The position numbers and the translations under genes are program-made. A stretch of DNA of 64,000 nt from Biomaibacter acetigenes. GTDB lineage: Bacteria; Bacillota; Thermosediminibacteria; Thermosediminibacterales; Tepidanaerobacteraceae. Below the pieces are notes generated by a model. It saw only the letters and a program-made list of their open reading frames with translations, had not been told where the DNA came from and ran no database searches. Location: NCBI RefSeq assembly GCF_003691585.1, contig NZ_CP033169.1, positions 1,054,001-1,118,000 on the forward strand. Direction: 5' to 3'. The stretch's first letter is position 1; each line of letters starts with the position of its first letter. Positions 63,271 through 64,000 of this stretch are shown here, one piece after another.

Positions 63271-63505
63271 ATAAACCCTCCTAAAAATTGAACAAATGTT
63301 AAATAGAAGAAAAAAAGTGCAAAAACATATATAAAGTAATTCGACAAATTATTTTAAAATCCTTCCCGACAGCATCATTTCAAAGGAGAAAACACTTTTA
63401 AAATCTTTATTTTATGTTAAATTTATGTTAAAATTTTATAGTGCTGCCGGAAGATTAAACAGTATAATTATTTTAATATAAAAGTAATATTCGGGAGAGA
63501 ATAGG

Positions 63506-64000
63506 ATGCAAAACGGTATAAGAAGATGGATTGCCCTGCATTTTCCTGCTTTGACCCACAGGAATTTCAGGCTCTTCTGGTTCGGTCAATGCGTATCCCT
63601 TATAGGCACATGGATGCAAAATATAGGCCAGGCCTGGCTGGTGCTAAAAATAACGGATTCATCCTTTAAGCTGGGGCTTGTGAGCGCCCTGCAGTTTACA
63701 CCGGTGCTCCTGCTGTCACTTTTTGCAGGGGTAATTGTCGACAGGCTTCCCAAAAGGAGAATACTGATTTTTACTCAGACAGTCCTCATGATACTCGCCC
63801 TTATTCTGGCCACCCTAACCGCAACCGGGAAGGTGAGATACTGGCACATACTGGTACTGGCCGCCATTCTCGGGTTTGTAAACAACATAGACATGCCCGC
63901 CAGGCAGTCCTTTATAGTTGAATTGGTGGGAAAAGAGCACCTCATGAACGGCATTACCCTGAATTCCACGATATTCAATGCGGCAAGACTTATAGGTCCG
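63506..64000 (+). CDS. MFS transporter, N-terminal part (runs off the window)
   Basis: The frame starts with ATG 63506 after GGGAGAG and stays open to the last base, 165 residues. Opening RNFRLFWFGQCVSLIGTWMQNIGQAWLVL is that of the MFS_3/DHA3 exporters (EntS-like), with hydrophobic segments and the inter-segment motif VDRLPKRRIL. Near the end DMPARQSFIVELVGKEHLMNGI is a strong family signature (cited PARQSFIVELVG). It is likely an exporter of small molecules; the rest lies outside. The 235 bases before it contain an isolated TATAAT (63463-63468) and no gene. Confidence 0.9.
   Translation, partial: MQNGIRRWIALHFPALTHRNFRLFWFGQCVSLIGTWMQNIGQAWLVLKITDSSFKLGLVSALQFTPVLLLSLFAGVIVDRLPKRRILIFTQTVLMILALILATLTATGKVRYWHILVLAAILGFVNNIDMPARQSFIVELVGKEHLMNGITLNSTIFNAARLIGP

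Noticed and set aside
1-64000. Ribosomal RNA, tRNA, CRISPR arrays, insertion sequences, prophage genes
   Set aside because: Looked for typical motifs, transposases and repeat arrays on both strands and saw none.

Overview
The window looks like a chromosome segment of a low-to-moderate-GC, anaerobic, probably moderately thermophilic Clostridia-type Firmicute (Thermoanaerobacterales/Thermosediminibacterales-like). The reasons are strong AGGAGG-type ribosome sites with many GTG and TTG starts, a T-box and a TPP riboswitch, a split transketolase, sigma-54 activators with PTS domains, sigma-H-like promoters, ferredoxin-linked 2-oxoacid oxidoreductase with phosphobutyrylase and butyrate kinase, and a Thermotoga-type inositol pathway. 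The genus is inference.

Layout. 1-2.8 kb: end of a ribose-type sugar-binding protein, an FGGY kinase and a PIN-toxin remnant. 2.8-18.9 kb: a LevR-like sigma-54 activator, a good -24/-12 promoter, a galactitol-type PTS (IIA, IIC, IIB), then dehydrogenases, an altered RpiB-type isomerase, a GpsA-like enzyme, a HAD phosphatase, split transketolase, a cysteine-less IIB-like protein, a second FGGY kinase, a phosphohexomutase and a class II aldolase. Together they look like a polyol or short-sugar pathway whose substrate is not known. 18.9-23.7 kb: lactate dehydrogenase-like gene, T-box-controlled glyS, and a PiT/DUF47 phosphate pair with a frameshift in PiT. 23.9-31.4 kb: a CUT1 sugar ABC operon with isomerase, PfkB kinase and LacI regulator. 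31.5-40.9 kb: LacI regulator, ribose-type ABC importer and four enzymes matching the Thermotoga maritima myo-inositol route. 41-44.1 kb: a small hypothetical, a coiled-coil protein, a second phosphohexomutase and a DUF155 membrane protein. 44.2-47.3 kb: TPP riboswitch, thiC, thiM, thiN. 47.3-52 kb: two hypotheticals, a truncated DUF255 gene, proB-proA. 52-59.9 kb: a PAS-sigma-54 activator, a second -24/-12 promoter, and an operon for ferredoxin-linked oxidation of branched-chain amino acids (ptb, leucine dehydrogenase, buk, VOR subunits). 60-64 kb: ModE-like regulator, radical SAM protein, a divergent dehydrogenase/aldolase pair, and the start of an MFS exporter.

The themes are carbohydrate and polyol uptake plus amino-acid fermentation under layered control: two sigma-54 activator/promoter pairs, three sigma-H-like promoters of identical spacing (one in front of the second sigma-54 activator), several LacI/CcpA-type operators, and strong hairpins without U-tracts placed just after transporter binding-protein or IIB genes. 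Four genes are broken or shifted (PIN toxin, bPH-like membrane protein, PiT, DUF255); single-base or two-base lesions could also be assembly errors.
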